Below the pieces are notes generated by a model that searched no databases, had not been told where the DNA came from, and was given only the letters and a program-made list of their open reading frames with translations. Positions 52,275 to 61,656 of a stretch of DNA of 64,000 nt are shown piece by piece (position 1 is the stretch's first letter; every line of letters starts with the position of its first letter). The position numbers were made by a program, and so were the translations under genes. The DNA is from Clostridium rhizosphaerae (lineage in GTDB: Bacteria; Bacillota; Clostridia; Clostridiales; Clostridiaceae): positions 248,001 through 312,000 of the forward strand of contig NZ_JAESWC010000001.1 of the NCBI RefSeq assembly GCF_016765585.1, in the 5' to 3' direction.

Positions 52275-52304
52275 AGGGGCGGCTGTTCTAAAGCAGCTGC
52301 CCCT
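52275..52304. terminator. GGGGCGGCTGTT-type hairpin
   Basis: AGGGGCGGCTG pairs with CAGCTGCCCCT (one G-U) around TTCTAAAG, and TTACTTTT follows. It lies between the ATPase remnant and the stop of the lectin-like gene and can act on either strand. Confidence 0.75.
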
Positions 52305-52313
52305 TACTTTTAA

Positions 52314-53609
52314 CTAATCTCTCCAAATATGCCACAAGGCATTATTTGTTCCTCTTGCAAACACATCTGTTCTATTTGGTCCCCAAGATACAGCTGCAGG
52401 ATCAGAAGTTATATTTCCTCCAATATCACTCCAGTTGCTCCATCTTGAACCGTTCCAAGTAATTGTCATAAGTTGATTGTTTCTTCCCCTAGCAAATACC
52501 TCAAGCCTATTTGCTGCTCTTGAAGAAGCTGCGGGTCCAGAAGTTAAGTTTCCTCCGAGATCTTCCCAATTGCTCCATCTTGAGCCATCCCACCATAAAT
52601 GATATAATCTGTTACTTTGACCTCTAGCAAATACATCTATTCTGTTATTTCCCCAAGATACTGCTGCCGGCGATGAAGTGAGTACACCTCCAAGGTTTTC
52701 CCAATCGCTCCATCTTGAGCCGTTCCACCATTTATGATAAAGCGCATTATCAGCTCCTCTTACAAAGGTATCAAGTCTGTTTGGTGCCCAGGACGAAACT
52801 GCAGGTGCTGAAGTTAAAACTCCGCCAAGACTTTCCCAGTTACTCCACCTTGAGCCGTTCCAGAATATATGCCACATAGCATTATCTGTTCCTCTACCAA
52901 AAACATCTATCCTATTGTTTCCCCAAGACACAGCGGCAGGTGCAGATGTAAGTCTTCCCCCTAGGTTCTCAAAATCACTCCATCTTGAGCCGTTCCACCA
53001 TTTATGATAAAGTGCACTGTCAGTTCCAACTACAAAGGTATCAAGCCTGTTTGGTGCCCAGGACGAAGCTGCAGGTCCAAAGATTAAAGTTCCACCAAGG
53101 TCTTCCCATCTGCTCCATCTTCCACCTGGAGAAGGTCCAGGCCCAGGAGCAGGTCTCATATTTCTTAAAGTAAACTCTATTACGTCTCTGAAAGTTGCAT
53201 CTATTACATTATTAGGTACTCCAGCAGAACGAAGTGCAGCAAAAATCCATGCATTGCTTCTTCTGAAGCTATTGAATATTGCTGTTGTTCTTTGATTTAT
53301 ATTTCCGCTAAATCTTTCAGCATTGTCTAGAGTATAGGCTATAGCAGTTCTAAAGTATAAATTAACAGTTACCGGTCTGACTCCAAATCTTTGAAGTCCT
53401 CTGCTAAGATCAGGTCTTTGCCTGTTAAGTAAGAGTAATATTCTGTTTACTTCCTGCTGTGGAGCTCTAAGAGAATTTTCATAGCCTACATACTCTTCGT
53501 AATCATCTAGTTCTTCAAAGTCATCATAACTTCTCATCTGTTCTTCTGAAAATGGACAGATAACTCGTTCATAGCAATAGGGACAATAAGTAAATGGACT
53601 AATATACAT
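52314..53609 (-). CDS. Six-repeat PLL-like (lectin-type) beta-propeller protein with helical N-terminal domain
   Basis: A 431-residue protein. The N-terminus has [13 protein letters not shown] (four close cysteines, possible metal site), an acidic stretch, and a predicted helical domain (about 50-150). [10 protein letters not shown] linker leads into six repeats of ~45 residues, each with the pattern GSRWS.WE.LGG.LTS.PA..SW..NR.DVF.RG..N.L.H..W. This matches the PLL/fucose-lectin-like propeller repeat. Repeats 1 and 3 share [12 protein letters not shown]; 2, 4 and 6 share VSWGxNRxDVF. No signal peptide is visible. It may be a cytoplasmic, spore-associated or non-classically exported glycan-binding protein. 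Confidence 0.82.
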   Translation of the reverse strand: MYISPFTYCPYCYERVICPFSEEQMRSYDDFEELDDYEEYVGYENSLRAPQQEVNRILLLLNRQRPDLSRGLQRFGVRPVTVNLYFRTAIAYTLDNAERFSGNINQRTTAIFNSFRRSNAWIFAALRSAGVPNNVIDATFRDVIEFTLRNMRPAPGPGPSPGGRWSRWEDLGGTLIFGPAASSWAPNRLDTFVVGTDSALYHKWWNGSRWSDFENLGGRLTSAPAAVSWGNNRIDVFGRGTDNAMWHIFWNGSRWSNWESLGGVLTSAPAVSSWAPNRLDTFVRGADNALYHKWWNGSRWSDWENLGGVLTSSPAAVSWGNNRIDVFARGQSNRLYHLWWDGSRWSNWEDLGGNLTSGPAASSRAANRLEVFARGRNNQLMTITWNGSRWSNWSDIGGNITSDPAAVSWGPNRTDVFARGTNNALWHIWRD

Positions 53610-53692
53610 TATAAGCCTCCTTATATATCTTGATCCGCTGCATAGCTTATCAATTTCAGCTTATGATGAAAACAATTTTTTGTTACAAAAAT

Positions 53693-53719
53693 AAACGGGC
53701 TATTTTAATAAGCCCGTTT
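53693..53719 (-). terminator. Terminator of the MFS drug-exporter gene
   Basis: AAACGGGCT pairs with AGCCCGTTT around ATTTTAATA. On the minus strand ATTTTTGT follows. It lies just past the stop at 53727. Confidence 0.85.
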
Positions 53720-53726
53720 GTATATC

Positions 53727-55187
53727 TTAACTTTCTATATTATTTTCTTTTAATTTATTTGGCAAAATAAGCGAAAGCGCAAGACAAAGTACTGAAATAG
53801 CAACTAATATTATAAATACAAGGTGAACACCTGAATATATTGAAGCTTTTATATGTTCTGCCGATAAATTTACATTAATTGCTTTAGATGAATAAATATT
53901 ATCCGGCTTTATTCCTTTTATACCTATATCACTAAAATACCTGACTATACTTAAATTAACTATGCTTCCTAAAATGCTTACTCCTATAGTTTGACCGATA
54001 GTTCGAACAAGAGAGTTCGCAGCAGTTGCTGCACCTCTTATACTATATTCCACAGAGGACTGCACCACTATTGTCAGTATAGTAAAAGCTCCTCCAAATC
54101 CAAGACCCATTATAAAAGCATAAATTAATACCAGTGTAATTGAAGAATTTAAATTAAGCGTGACTAAAAACACACAGCTTATTAGAGTAATCAAGACAGA
54201 CAAAGCTGTGACCACTCTCTCCCCATATTTAGGTATTGCCTTTGACAGTAATACAGAAGATAATGTCCAGGCTAGTGACATAGGCGCCATAGCTAGTCCT
54301 GATATTGTAGGACTAAATCCTAAGATATTTTGTATATATAAAGGCATATATACATCTGTACCTATGAGCACAGAGGAAATTAAAAAACTAATTATATTTA
54401 CTATGATATTTGTTTTAGTAAATATTTCAAAAGGTATTATGGGTTCTGAAACTCTTTTTTCTATAAAATAAAAAATAATAAACATACCTATTGTAACTAC
54501 TATAGAAATAAAAGTCTTAACAGAAACTGCACTGCTGCCTTCTCCCTTTGACATGGTTCCATATAAAAATAAAAGTATTGCAAAGGAAAGTACCAAAGCA
54601 CCTGCATAATCTATTTTAACCTTTTTCTTCATAATATGCTCATCAAGGTTTTTCTGTAAAAGAACAATAGACAGAATTCCAAAAGGTACATTAATAAAAA
54701 ATATCCAATGCCAGGAAAGATAATCTATTAAAAAACCTCCTAAAAACGGACCTGCAAGACTTGCTACCCCCCAAACAGTTCCAAGCCACCCTTGTACTTT
54801 AGCTCTTTCAGAAAGTGTAAAAATATCACCAACTATCGTGTAGGTTACAGTAAATATTGCACCTGCACCAAGCCCTTGAAGAGCACGAAAAATTATAAGC
54901 TGATACATACTTCCTGATACTCCGCAGAGAAAGCTTCCTGTTATAAATACAATTATACCGATGGAAAGTATATTCTTTCTTCCATATAAATCTGACAATT
55001 TCCCATATATAGGGGTAGAAATAGCTGAAGTTAAAAGGTATATTGAGAAAACCCAGCTTATAAGTTCAAAGCCATTTAATGCCTTTACTATTGTAGGCAC
55101 GGCTGTAGTTACAACTGTACCTTCAACTGCTCCTAAGAACATAGCTACCATAAGCGAAATTACTATATTTCTTTTTCTTAAATCCAT
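53727..55187 (-). CDS. MFS transporter, DHA2 (EmrB/QacA) family
   Basis: A 486-residue protein with fourteen predicted spans. Motif A is GKLSDLYGRKNILSIG, motif C is GVASLAGPFLGGFLIDYLSWHWIFFINVPFG, and FLGAVEGTVVTTAVPTIVKAL is the usual start of DHA2 members. These are proton-driven multidrug exporters. GAGG precedes the ATG. The YhdH-type oxidoreductase gene lies 24 nt upstream on the same strand, so the two may be cotranscribed. Confidence 0.92.
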   Translation of the reverse strand: MDLRKRNIVISLMVAMFLGAVEGTVVTTAVPTIVKALNGFELISWVFSIYLLTSAISTPIYGKLSDLYGRKNILSIGIIVFITGSFLCGVSGSMYQLIIFRALQGLGAGAIFTVTYTIVGDIFTLSERAKVQGWLGTVWGVASLAGPFLGGFLIDYLSWHWIFFINVPFGILSIVLLQKNLDEHIMKKKVKIDYAGALVLSFAILLFLYGTMSKGEGSSAVSVKTFISIVVTIGMFIIFYFIEKRVSEPIIPFEIFTKTNIIVNIISFLISSVLIGTDVYMPLYIQNILGFSPTISGLAMAPMSLAWTLSSVLLSKAIPKYGERVVTALSVLITLISCVFLVTLNLNSSITLVLIYAFIMGLGFGGAFTILTIVVQSSVEYSIRGAATAANSLVRTIGQTIGVSILGSIVNLSIVRYFSDIGIKGIKPDNIYSSKAINVNLSAEHIKASIYSGVHLVFIILVAISVLCLALSLILPNKLKENNIES

Positions 55188-55211
55188 TAATTAATCCTCT
55201 TTCCTAGCACA

Positions 55212-56210
55212 TTAAAGTTCAATATTTACAAGAACTCTTCCTATCATTTTTCCAGCAAGAATTATATCTATCTTATCATTAAGCCCATTTAAGGACACTT
55301 CTTCAATATTTAATGCCAAATCCTCAGGCTTCCACTCATTTGAAAGCAAATTCCAAAGTTTTAATCTTAGGTCTTTTGGACATTGAACAGAGTCAACACC
55401 TAAAAGTGATACTCCTCTAAGTATAAAAGGATATACTGAGCTTGAGAACTCATAAGAAGCAGCATTACCGCAGGATGTTACAGTTCCTCCATACTTTGTT
55501 GCTTTAAGTGCAGATGATAAAATATTACCTCCAACTGTATCAATAACACCTGCCCATCTCTCTCTAAGCAGCGTCTTTCCTGATTTATCATCAAGTTCTT
55601 CCCTTAATATTATATCTTTTGCTCCTGTCTTAATAAGCATTTCTCTTGCCTCAGGTTTTCCTGTACCTGCTATTACACTATAACCAAGCTTATCAAGTAT
55701 ACTTACCGCAACACTTCCAACACCACCTGTTGCACCTGTCACTAATATATCTCCATCCTCAGGCTTTACTCCTGAGTTTATAAGCCTATGAACAGATAAT
55801 GCAGCAGTAAATCCTGCAGTACCATATATCATGCTCTCCATAAGAGTAAGTCCTTTAGGCAGCTTAACAACCCACTCTGATGGCACCCTTATGTATTCGC
55901 TGAAACCTCCTGAGGTGTTCATACCTAAATCATAGCCTGTGACAACAACCTCATCTCCAGTTTTAAAAACGTCACTGCTGCTTTCTACTACAATTCCTGC
56001 AGCATCTATACCAGGAGTATGAGGATAATTTCTAGTTACTCCTTTATTTCCAACAGCTGAGAGAGCATCCTTATAATTTAAAGATGAGTATTTTACATTG
56101 ATTAAAACTTCACCTTCTGGAAGACTTGACATATCTTTTTCTTTAATCTCTCGAGAATACTTTTTAGGCTCTATCTCGCTTACTACCATAGCTCTAAATT
56201 TATTTATCAT
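55212..56210 (-). CDS. YhdH/YhfP-family quinone oxidoreductase (acrylyl-CoA reductase-like)
   Basis: A 332-residue MDR-superfamily enzyme. MINKFRAMVVSEIEP, NVKYSSLNYKDALSAVGNKGVTRNYPHTPGIDAAG and the NADPH-binding GATGGVGSVAVSILDKLGY are diagnostic of the YhdH/AcuI subgroup. No zinc ligands are present. Known members reduce acryloyl-CoA or quinone-like electrophiles with NADPH. AGGGGAGGG lies before the ATG. It is the first gene before the MFS exporter, so a detoxification pair (reduce and export) is possible. Confidence 0.92.
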   Translation of the reverse strand: MINKFRAMVVSEIEPKKYSREIKEKDMSSLPEGEVLINVKYSSLNYKDALSAVGNKGVTRNYPHTPGIDAAGIVVESSSDVFKTGDEVVVTGYDLGMNTSGGFSEYIRVPSEWVVKLPKGLTLMESMIYGTAGFTAALSVHRLINSGVKPEDGDILVTGATGGVGSVAVSILDKLGYSVIAGTGKPEAREMLIKTGAKDIILREELDDKSGKTLLRERWAGVIDTVGGNILSSALKATKYGGTVTSCGNAASYEFSSSVYPFILRGVSLLGVDSVQCPKDLRLKLWNLLSNEWKPEDLALNIEEVSLNGLNDKIDIILAGKMIGRVLVNIEL

Positions 56211-56374
56211 AGTTGTCCCTCCCCTTCTAAAATGTTCCTATATATTATAACCTATATAGTTTTAATTAGTAAATCGCTAGTCTGAGTGAGCAAAAATCCT
56301 GATGCTTCTACTGGTCTTTGAGAAGCTCAACTAACAGATTTACTTTAAAATCTATGTAGAATATATAAAAAATA

Positions 56375-56402
56375 AAGGAGTGGCTTAATTCTTCCACTCC
56401 TT
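56375..56402 (-). terminator. Terminator of the HD-GYP gene
   Basis: AAGGAGTGG pairs with CCACTCCTT around CTTAATTCTT; on the minus strand TATTTTTTAT follows. Confidence 0.85.
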
Positions 56403-56409
56403 AAATACA

Positions 56410-57477
56410 CTACAAAACTAGTCTTTCTACATATAAATCCTTATATTGTTTTAAATCTATAAAATTATTATCATCAAATAAAAGAGGTCTTGTAAGGTTA
56501 TTTGCATCTACCTGAACTATCTTGCAAATCTTATTTGTATTAAGCTGTACCGTTTCTCCCATGTAATAGTTTACAATATGATTTAAAAATATATTGCAAT
56601 ATTCGTAATCAAGCCTTCCTAAGCTTTCCTTTTTGATTATCTCCAAAGTTTCAAAGGGACCTTTGCTTTTTTTATACACTCTGTTTGAATTAACTGCATC
56701 AAATACATCAGCCACCGCAATTATCCTTGCAAACTGATGGATTTGATTTCCCTTAAGTCCTAAAGGATATCCCGAGCCGTCCATCCTCTCATGATGCATA
56801 AGTACTCCGTAGCTTACTGAATGATCTAAGTATGGTATTTCTTTTATATATTTGTATCCTATTGTAGGATGATTTCTTATTTCCTTAAATTCGCCCGGAG
56901 TCAAGTTACTTGGTTTATCTAAAATTTCTTTATCAATTTTAATCTTTCCAAAGTCATGTAAAACTGCAGAATAAGTAAGAAGATTAAGATCAATTTCACT
57001 CAATCCTATCCATCTGCCAAGTATTGCACTTAATGCCGCCACATTAACTCCATGTCTGTATATGGTGTCTTTACCGCTTCCATATAGAACAATATTCTTT
57101 ATTACTGAATTTATTGACTTAAGCTCAGATTGAATTCTTGAAGCAAATTTTCTAACTTCTTCAATACCTGAGGATTTCAGGCTATCCATATCCTCAAATA
57201 TTCCTTCAACATTAAAAGAAAGTTCATTAAGACTTTCCTCTATTTCTTCAACAGTCTTCGTCCTTTGAGACATACTTGTGTTTCTTAATTCATCTTCATC
57301 ACCATAATAAACTTCGATTAAGTTTGGAATATAATGCTTTTTGATTTTTTCCAATGCATAGTCAGTGATGGTAGCACCTTTTGCAACTAGAACTTTCCCA
57401 TTAGCTCTTATATCCTGCGACAAAATCATACCTGGGGCTAACTCATGAACATAAAACAGTTTCTTTTCCTTGTCCAT
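56410..57477 (-). CDS. HD-GYP domain c-di-GMP phosphodiesterase
   Basis: A 355-residue protein. An N-terminal ~120-residue region of DUF3391-like type (AKGATITDYALEKIKKHYI) precedes the HD-GYP domain (about 130-300). The latter has LHDFGKIKIDKEIL, RNHPTIGYKYI, LMHHERMDGSGYPLGLKG and ADVFDAVNSNRVYK. The metal-binding His/Asp and the GYP motif are intact, so c-di-GMP hydrolysis is likely. No membrane span. The ATG follows GGTGA. The GGDEF/EAL gene lies 210 nt upstream on the same strand, but with its own likely promoter. Confidence 0.92.
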   Translation of the reverse strand: MDKEKKLFYVHELAPGMILSQDIRANGKVLVAKGATITDYALEKIKKHYIPNLIEVYYGDEDELRNTSMSQRTKTVEEIEESLNELSFNVEGIFEDMDSLKSSGIEEVRKFASRIQSELKSINSVIKNIVLYGSGKDTIYRHGVNVAALSAILGRWIGLSEIDLNLLTYSAVLHDFGKIKIDKEILDKPSNLTPGEFKEIRNHPTIGYKYIKEIPYLDHSVSYGVLMHHERMDGSGYPLGLKGNQIHQFARIIAVADVFDAVNSNRVYKKSKGPFETLEIIKKESLGRLDYEYCNIFLNHIVNYYMGETVQLNTNKICKIVQVDANNLTRPLLFDDNNFIDLKQYKDLYVERLVL

Positions 57478-57687
57478 AATTGGTCACCTTCCATAGTTGC
57501 TGAAATCATGTAACTTACATAATAACTAATTTCCACAAAAGAGTCAGATATCCTTTGTCTAATCAGGTCTTATTTTGTCTTTATTCATATTTCTTAGATA
57601 AATATTTCGACAAGCCTAAAATAATAATAAAATTATTGTCTTTGCCATATTAATAATCTTGCTGAGAACTCCGTAAAGCAGTCCATT

Positions 57688-59832
57688 TTAAATACTTACT
57701 ATTCTATTTCTCATAACACTTTCAACACTGCCTGCAGGCAAAGGCCTGCTGAATAGATATCCCTGTGCCATATCACAGTTTTCATTAAGAAGAAACTCAT
57801 GCTGCATTTTCGTTTCTACACCTTCTGCAATAACATTCATATTCATTTTATGAGACATGACTATTATAGCTTCAGTAATAGCGGCAGCATAAGTATTTTC
57901 GTTAATTTCATCAACGAAAGACTTATCTATCTTGATAGTATTTATAGGGAGTCTCCTAAGATAGCTTAAGGAAGAAAAACCTGTTCCAAAATCATCTAAA
58001 GCTATACTTATTCCTATTTCCTTCAAATCCGTAAGCATCTTAACTGCAAATTCAATATCCGAAATAGCAATACTTTCTGTTATTTCAAGACAAAGCCATT
58101 TAGGTTCTAATTCAGTTTCAATAAGTACATCTCTTATTTTCTCCACTAATCCCGGCTGCTTTAACTGATTGGCAGAAAGATTTACAGATATACAAACCTT
58201 ATGATAGCCCATATCTTGCCAAAGCTTATTCTGTCTGCAAGCTTCTCTTAAAACCCAATCTCCGATAGATACTATAAGTCCTGTTTCCTCGGCTATCGGT
58301 ATAAAATCATTTGGAGGAATTAAGCCCTTAGTAGGATGGTTCCATCTAATCAAAGCTTCTACTCCTATAATCTCTTTTGTTTTTTGGTCAATTTGAGGCT
58401 GATAATGAAGACTAAGTTCATTATATTCTAAAGCATGCCTGAGATAGTTTTCTATCTCAATTCGCCCCTTGAGCTTTGAATTCATCTCCATGGTAAATAC
58501 ATTATAATTATCTTTTCCGGACTTTTTGACAGAGTACATTGCACAGTCTGCATTACTTAAAATACTCTGAGTATCACAATTTTTACTATCATAAAATACA
58601 ATTCCAACACTTACTGTACTATAAAATTCTCTTCCTTGAACTAACCAGCATTTATTAACCGACTTTACAATATCTTTTGCCAAATTAGTTACCTGCTCAT
58701 TACTTTGAATATTATGTATCATTATTACAAATTCATCGCCGCCAAATCTTGAAATAACTATATTATCATTCTCGAAAGTTTTTAATATGGCTGCTACACC
58801 TTTCAATATTTCATCGCCGGCTGAATGTCCATGTGTATCATTAACACTTTTAAAATTATCAAGGTCCAGAAACAAAACGGCTCCTCTAAGATTATTCTGC
58901 TTTGATTCATGTAAAGATTTATTTAGTCTCATTTCCAGCATTGCTCTATTATTAAGACCAGTTAATGAATCATAATAAGCCATAAAATTAATCTTTTCTT
59001 CAAAGTTCTTTCTCTCAGTAATATCTGTCTGTGAGCCCGCAATACGGATAGGATTACCTTCTTCATCTCGAAGTGCTTTTCCTCTAACCATAACCCACTT
59101 ATATTCACCATTTTTCATTCTAAGTCTATATTCACTGGTATAAAAAGGAGTTTTCCCATCTAAATGATCCTTCTGAGCCTTGAATGCACGTTCTTTATCA
59201 TCAGAATGTATAAGCTCCTTCCAGGTTAGATGATCTACTCTCAAATCTTCTTCAGTGTACCCAAGCATCTCTCTCCATCTACTTGAAGTAAAGGCTTTAT
59301 TTCTTTTAATATCCCAATCCCATATGGCATCCCTTGCTCCATCAAGTGCCAGCCTATATCTTTCATCGCTGATTCTAAGCTGCTCTTCTTTATTTTGCAA
59401 ATCGAAATAATTTTGTTTTATCTCCTCTTCAGTAGCTGCAAGCTCTTCATAAACTGCTTCCAATTCCTCATAACTGTTCATAAGCTCTTGTTCTGTTTGT
59501 TTTTGCTTAGTAATGTCCATCCCTATAGATATAACTTTCTCTGATTTTGCTGTTTCATCCTGAAAAGCTATATTATTCCACCATACATAAACTTCTTGTC
59601 CATCTTTGCATTGAAGTTTTCTTTCATAGGATTGCTTCTTTATATTAAAATAAGCACCTCTGTCTTTTTCAAACAAAGTGCCTACCCACTTTTTCCCTAT
59701 GACTTCTTCTTGTAAATATCCACTAATACTTTCACTGTATTTATTAAAATTGATAATATTTTCTTCTCTATCCCAAACAATAATAAATATATCTAAATTA
59801 TTTAAGGTATTATTAATTAACTCTATCCCCAT
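57688..59832 (-). CDS. PAS-PAS-GGDEF-EAL signalling protein
   Basis: A 714-residue soluble protein. PAS 1 lies at about 1-115 (IFIIVWDREENIINFN), followed by a coiled coil, PAS 2/PAC at about 155-280 (YRLALDGARDAIWDWDI, GSQTDITERK), GGDEF at about 285-445 (ISRFGGDEFVIM) and EAL at about 460-714 (GVEALIRWNHP, LEITESIA, LDDFGTGFSSLSYLRRLP, IKIDKSFV). Both catalytic centres look intact, so it may make and break c-di-GMP under PAS control. ATG 59832 follows GAGGT; TTG starts upstream are rejected. Confidence 0.93.
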   Translation of the reverse strand: MGIELINNTLNNLDIFIIVWDREENIINFNKYSESISGYLQEEVIGKKWVGTLFEKDRGAYFNIKKQSYERKLQCKDGQEVYVWWNNIAFQDETAKSEKVISIGMDITKQKQTEQELMNSYEELEAVYEELAATEEEIKQNYFDLQNKEEQLRISDERYRLALDGARDAIWDWDIKRNKAFTSSRWREMLGYTEEDLRVDHLTWKELIHSDDKERAFKAQKDHLDGKTPFYTSEYRLRMKNGEYKWVMVRGKALRDEEGNPIRIAGSQTDITERKNFEEKINFMAYYDSLTGLNNRAMLEMRLNKSLHESKQNNLRGAVLFLDLDNFKSVNDTHGHSAGDEILKGVAAILKTFENDNIVISRFGGDEFVIMIHNIQSNEQVTNLAKDIVKSVNKCWLVQGREFYSTVSVGIVFYDSKNCDTQSILSNADCAMYSVKKSGKDNYNVFTMEMNSKLKGRIEIENYLRHALEYNELSLHYQPQIDQKTKEIIGVEALIRWNHPTKGLIPPNDFIPIAEETGLIVSIGDWVLREACRQNKLWQDMGYHKVCISVNLSANQLKQPGLVEKIRDVLIETELEPKWLCLEITESIAISDIEFAVKMLTDLKEIGISIALDDFGTGFSSLSYLRRLPINTIKIDKSFVDEINENTYAAAITEAIIVMSHKMNMNVIAEGVETKMQHEFLLNENCDMAQGYLFSRPLPAGSVESVMRNRIVSI

Positions 59833-59986
59833 ATGCCGTACCTCTTCTTTTGTGTTTTTTACGTTACTTGACAACAACCTTCCATGTAATACAAATTATA
59901 GCACATATTGAATTTATATCAAAGTGGCTGCAGATAATTTATATAAACACTTATCGTTTATAAACCTATACTACACGTACAATAAA

Positions 59987-60021
59987 ACAAACCAAAGAAT
60001 AGGGGGAATTCTTTGGTTTGT
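59987..60021 (-). terminator. Terminator of the Gly/Gln-rich protein gene
   Basis: ACAAACCAAAGAAT pairs with ATTCTTTGGTTTGT around AGGGGGA. On the minus strand it is followed by TTATTG. It lies ~50 bases past the stop at 60071. Confidence 0.75.
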
Positions 60022-60070
60022 TCTTAATATAGATATTTATATAATTAAGCTGTCTTCTATATAATTAAAT

Positions 60071-60472
60071 CTATTTAATAGTAGCTCCTGAAGTTCCGTC
60101 AACTTGACCTTGTCCTGGAGCTCCAGACTGTTTATTATTGTTTTGTGTTTGTCCGTCTGGCACTTGTCCATTTTTACCTTGTGTCTGTTGGTTTTGTCCT
60201 TGTCCATTTATGCCTTGTCTGCTGCTCTTACCTTGTGCAAACTTTCCATTACTTCCTTGCTGCCCCATAGGTGCTCCATTTCTATCCTGTCTTTGATCTG
60301 ATACTCTAACATTTTTTCCATTACCTCTACCATTACCATGAGAACCTAGTACGTAACCTGCCCCGACTGATACTGCTACAGCTAATACAACCGCTATAAC
60401 ACCTATCCTCTTTTTAGTAAATAACCCTTTTGTATTTTCCTTTGAAAAAAATCTTTTTAATTTTGCATTCAT
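60071..60472 (-). CDS. Membrane-anchored Gly/Gln/Asn-rich low-complexity protein
   Basis: A 133-residue protein. A basic N-terminus and one membrane segment (RIGVIAVVLAVAVSVGAGYVLG, about 22-43) anchor an 85-residue extracellular part rich in Gly, Gln, Asn and Ser (GQGQNQQTQGKNGQVPDGQ). No cysteine or known domain. The low-complexity outer part may be flexible or matrix-like. AGGAGG precedes the ATG, and a long structured leader sits directly upstream. Function unknown; not a shadow of another gene, since no competing frame has a ribosome site or family features. Confidence 0.75.
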   Translation of the reverse strand: MNAKLKRFFSKENTKGLFTKKRIGVIAVVLAVAVSVGAGYVLGSHGNGRGNGKNVRVSDQRQDRNGAPMGQQGSNGKFAQGKSSRQGINGQGQNQQTQGKNGQVPDGQTQNNNKQSGAPGQGQVDGTSGATIK

Positions 60473-60488
60473 TTTTAATTCCTCCTTT

Positions 60489-60644
60489 TAGTCGGAAGCA
60501 CTGAGTAATTTAAAACTCTCGCTCCCTTCGGGCACAGGGTAACTTAAGACATTCGCTTCGCTCATAAGTTACCCGCTAAAGTCCATTCAGGACTTTAGCC
60601 TCTAAAATTACTCTTAAAAGTCCATTTAGGACTTCTACTTCCTG
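60489..60644 (-). ncRNA. Structured leader element, copy B (expanded)
   Basis: On the minus strand GGAAG pairs with CTTCC and closes an array of hairpins: AAGTCCTAAATGGACTT; GAGTAATTT with AAATTACTC; then, inside, GCTAAAGTCC/GGACTTTAGC, GGGTAACTTA/TAAGTTACCC with a GAGCGAAGCGAA loop, and CCCGAAGGG. It ends just before AGGAGG of the Gly/Gln-rich protein gene. It shares its layout and several short sequences with copy A at 43712-43793. Confidence 0.55.
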
Positions 60645-60749
60645 TTTGTTTTCTATATTTAGAATTATAGCTGCAAATTGTTGCAGAAGTATCAAGACAT
60701 TTTGTGAACTTCGTGGGATTTTTAGAATCCAAAATAAAAATATTTACTA

Positions 60750-60778
60750 TTGACAAAAATCTTTTTATGTGATATGAT
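60750..60778 (+). promoter_or_regulatory. Promoter of the metallo-beta-lactamase-fold gene
   Basis: TTGACA (60750-60755) and TATGAT (60773-60778) with a 17-base spacer, ~75 bases before the start codon. Confidence 0.75.
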
Positions 60779-60856
60779 TAAATTTTATGTCATTGATCTT
60801 ATATCTTGTTATGTTATAATATTCTATACCAACAATACTAAATTTGGAGGTGTAGG

Positions 60857-61594
60857 ATGAATATAACCGATAAAATTAAAATGTTAGAAATACCGGTAAA
60901 AATTAATGGAAATCAGAATATGATTTATCCTGTTATTTTGGTAGACGGAAACTCTACTATCTTGGTGGACACCGGATACCCAAATCAGCTTGCTCAGCTT
61001 AAACAGGCTTTTAAAGCTGAAAATATATCCTTTAACTTGTTAAACAGTATTATTATTACACATCAGGATATTGATCATGTTGGCAATCTTATGAGTATCA
61101 AGAAGGAAGCTTCTAAGCCAATTGATATACTTGTTCACGAAGTGGAAGCTCCATATATTGAAGGAAGTAAACTTCCTGTAAAGCTGGCTCTTTTGGAATC
61201 AAGGCTTGAATCATTAACCGAAGAAATGAAATTAATATACCAGGGTTTTAAAAATTTTTATAATAATTTACACATAAATATCAATTCAACTTTAACTGAT
61301 AATCAGGTACTGCCCTACTGCGGCGGAATTACTGTAATTTTCACACCAGGACATACCCCTGGACATATTTGTCTCTATCATAAAGCAAGCAAAACACTTA
61401 TTGCTGGAGATTGCTTAGGCATAGAAAACGGTGAACTAGTTACCTCTTCCGAATCTATCAATTATGATCAAGATTTATATATAAAATCTTTAGAGAAACT
61501 TTCATCGTATGACATAAATACAGTTATCTGTTATCACGGAGGCCTGTACGAAGGCAACGTATCACAACGCATTAAAGAACTTGTAAAAAAATAA
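60857..61594 (+). CDS. Metallo-beta-lactamase-fold hydrolase
   Basis: A 245-residue protein. The metal motif reads IITHQDIDHVGN, a common clostridial variant in which HxHxDH becomes HxDxDH; other ligands are FTPGHTPGHICLY, IAGDCLG and the final CYHGG. Relatives hydrolyse thioesters, lactones or phosphodiesters; the substrate here is unknown. TTGGAGGTG precedes the ATG. It is monocistronic, with a consensus promoter and terminator. Confidence 0.9.
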   Translation: MNITDKIKMLEIPVKINGNQNMIYPVILVDGNSTILVDTGYPNQLAQLKQAFKAENISFNLLNSIIITHQDIDHVGNLMSIKKEASKPIDILVHEVEAPYIEGSKLPVKLALLESRLESLTEEMKLIYQGFKNFYNNLHININSTLTDNQVLPYCGGITVIFTPGHTPGHICLYHKASKTLIAGDCLGIENGELVTSSESINYDQDLYIKSLEKLSSYDINTVICYHGGLYEGNVSQRIKELVKK

Positions 61595-61642
61595 GCAAAG
61601 AATAGGCTGAGAATTATATGAATAATCTCAGCCTATTCTTTG
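61594..61642. terminator. Bidirectional terminator
   Basis: GCAAAGAATAGGCTGAGA pairs with TCTCAGCCTATTCTTTG with the ends AATTAT/ATAATC extending the stem; TTTATTTTT follows. It separates the MBL-fold gene and the convergent HAD gene. Confidence 0.85.
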
Positions 61643-61656
61643 TTTATTTTTAAAGT

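Noticed and set aside
52314-53140. Regular DNA repeats that could suggest a satellite or CRISPR-like array
   Set aside because: The repeats are in frame and encode propeller blades; there are no unique spacers.
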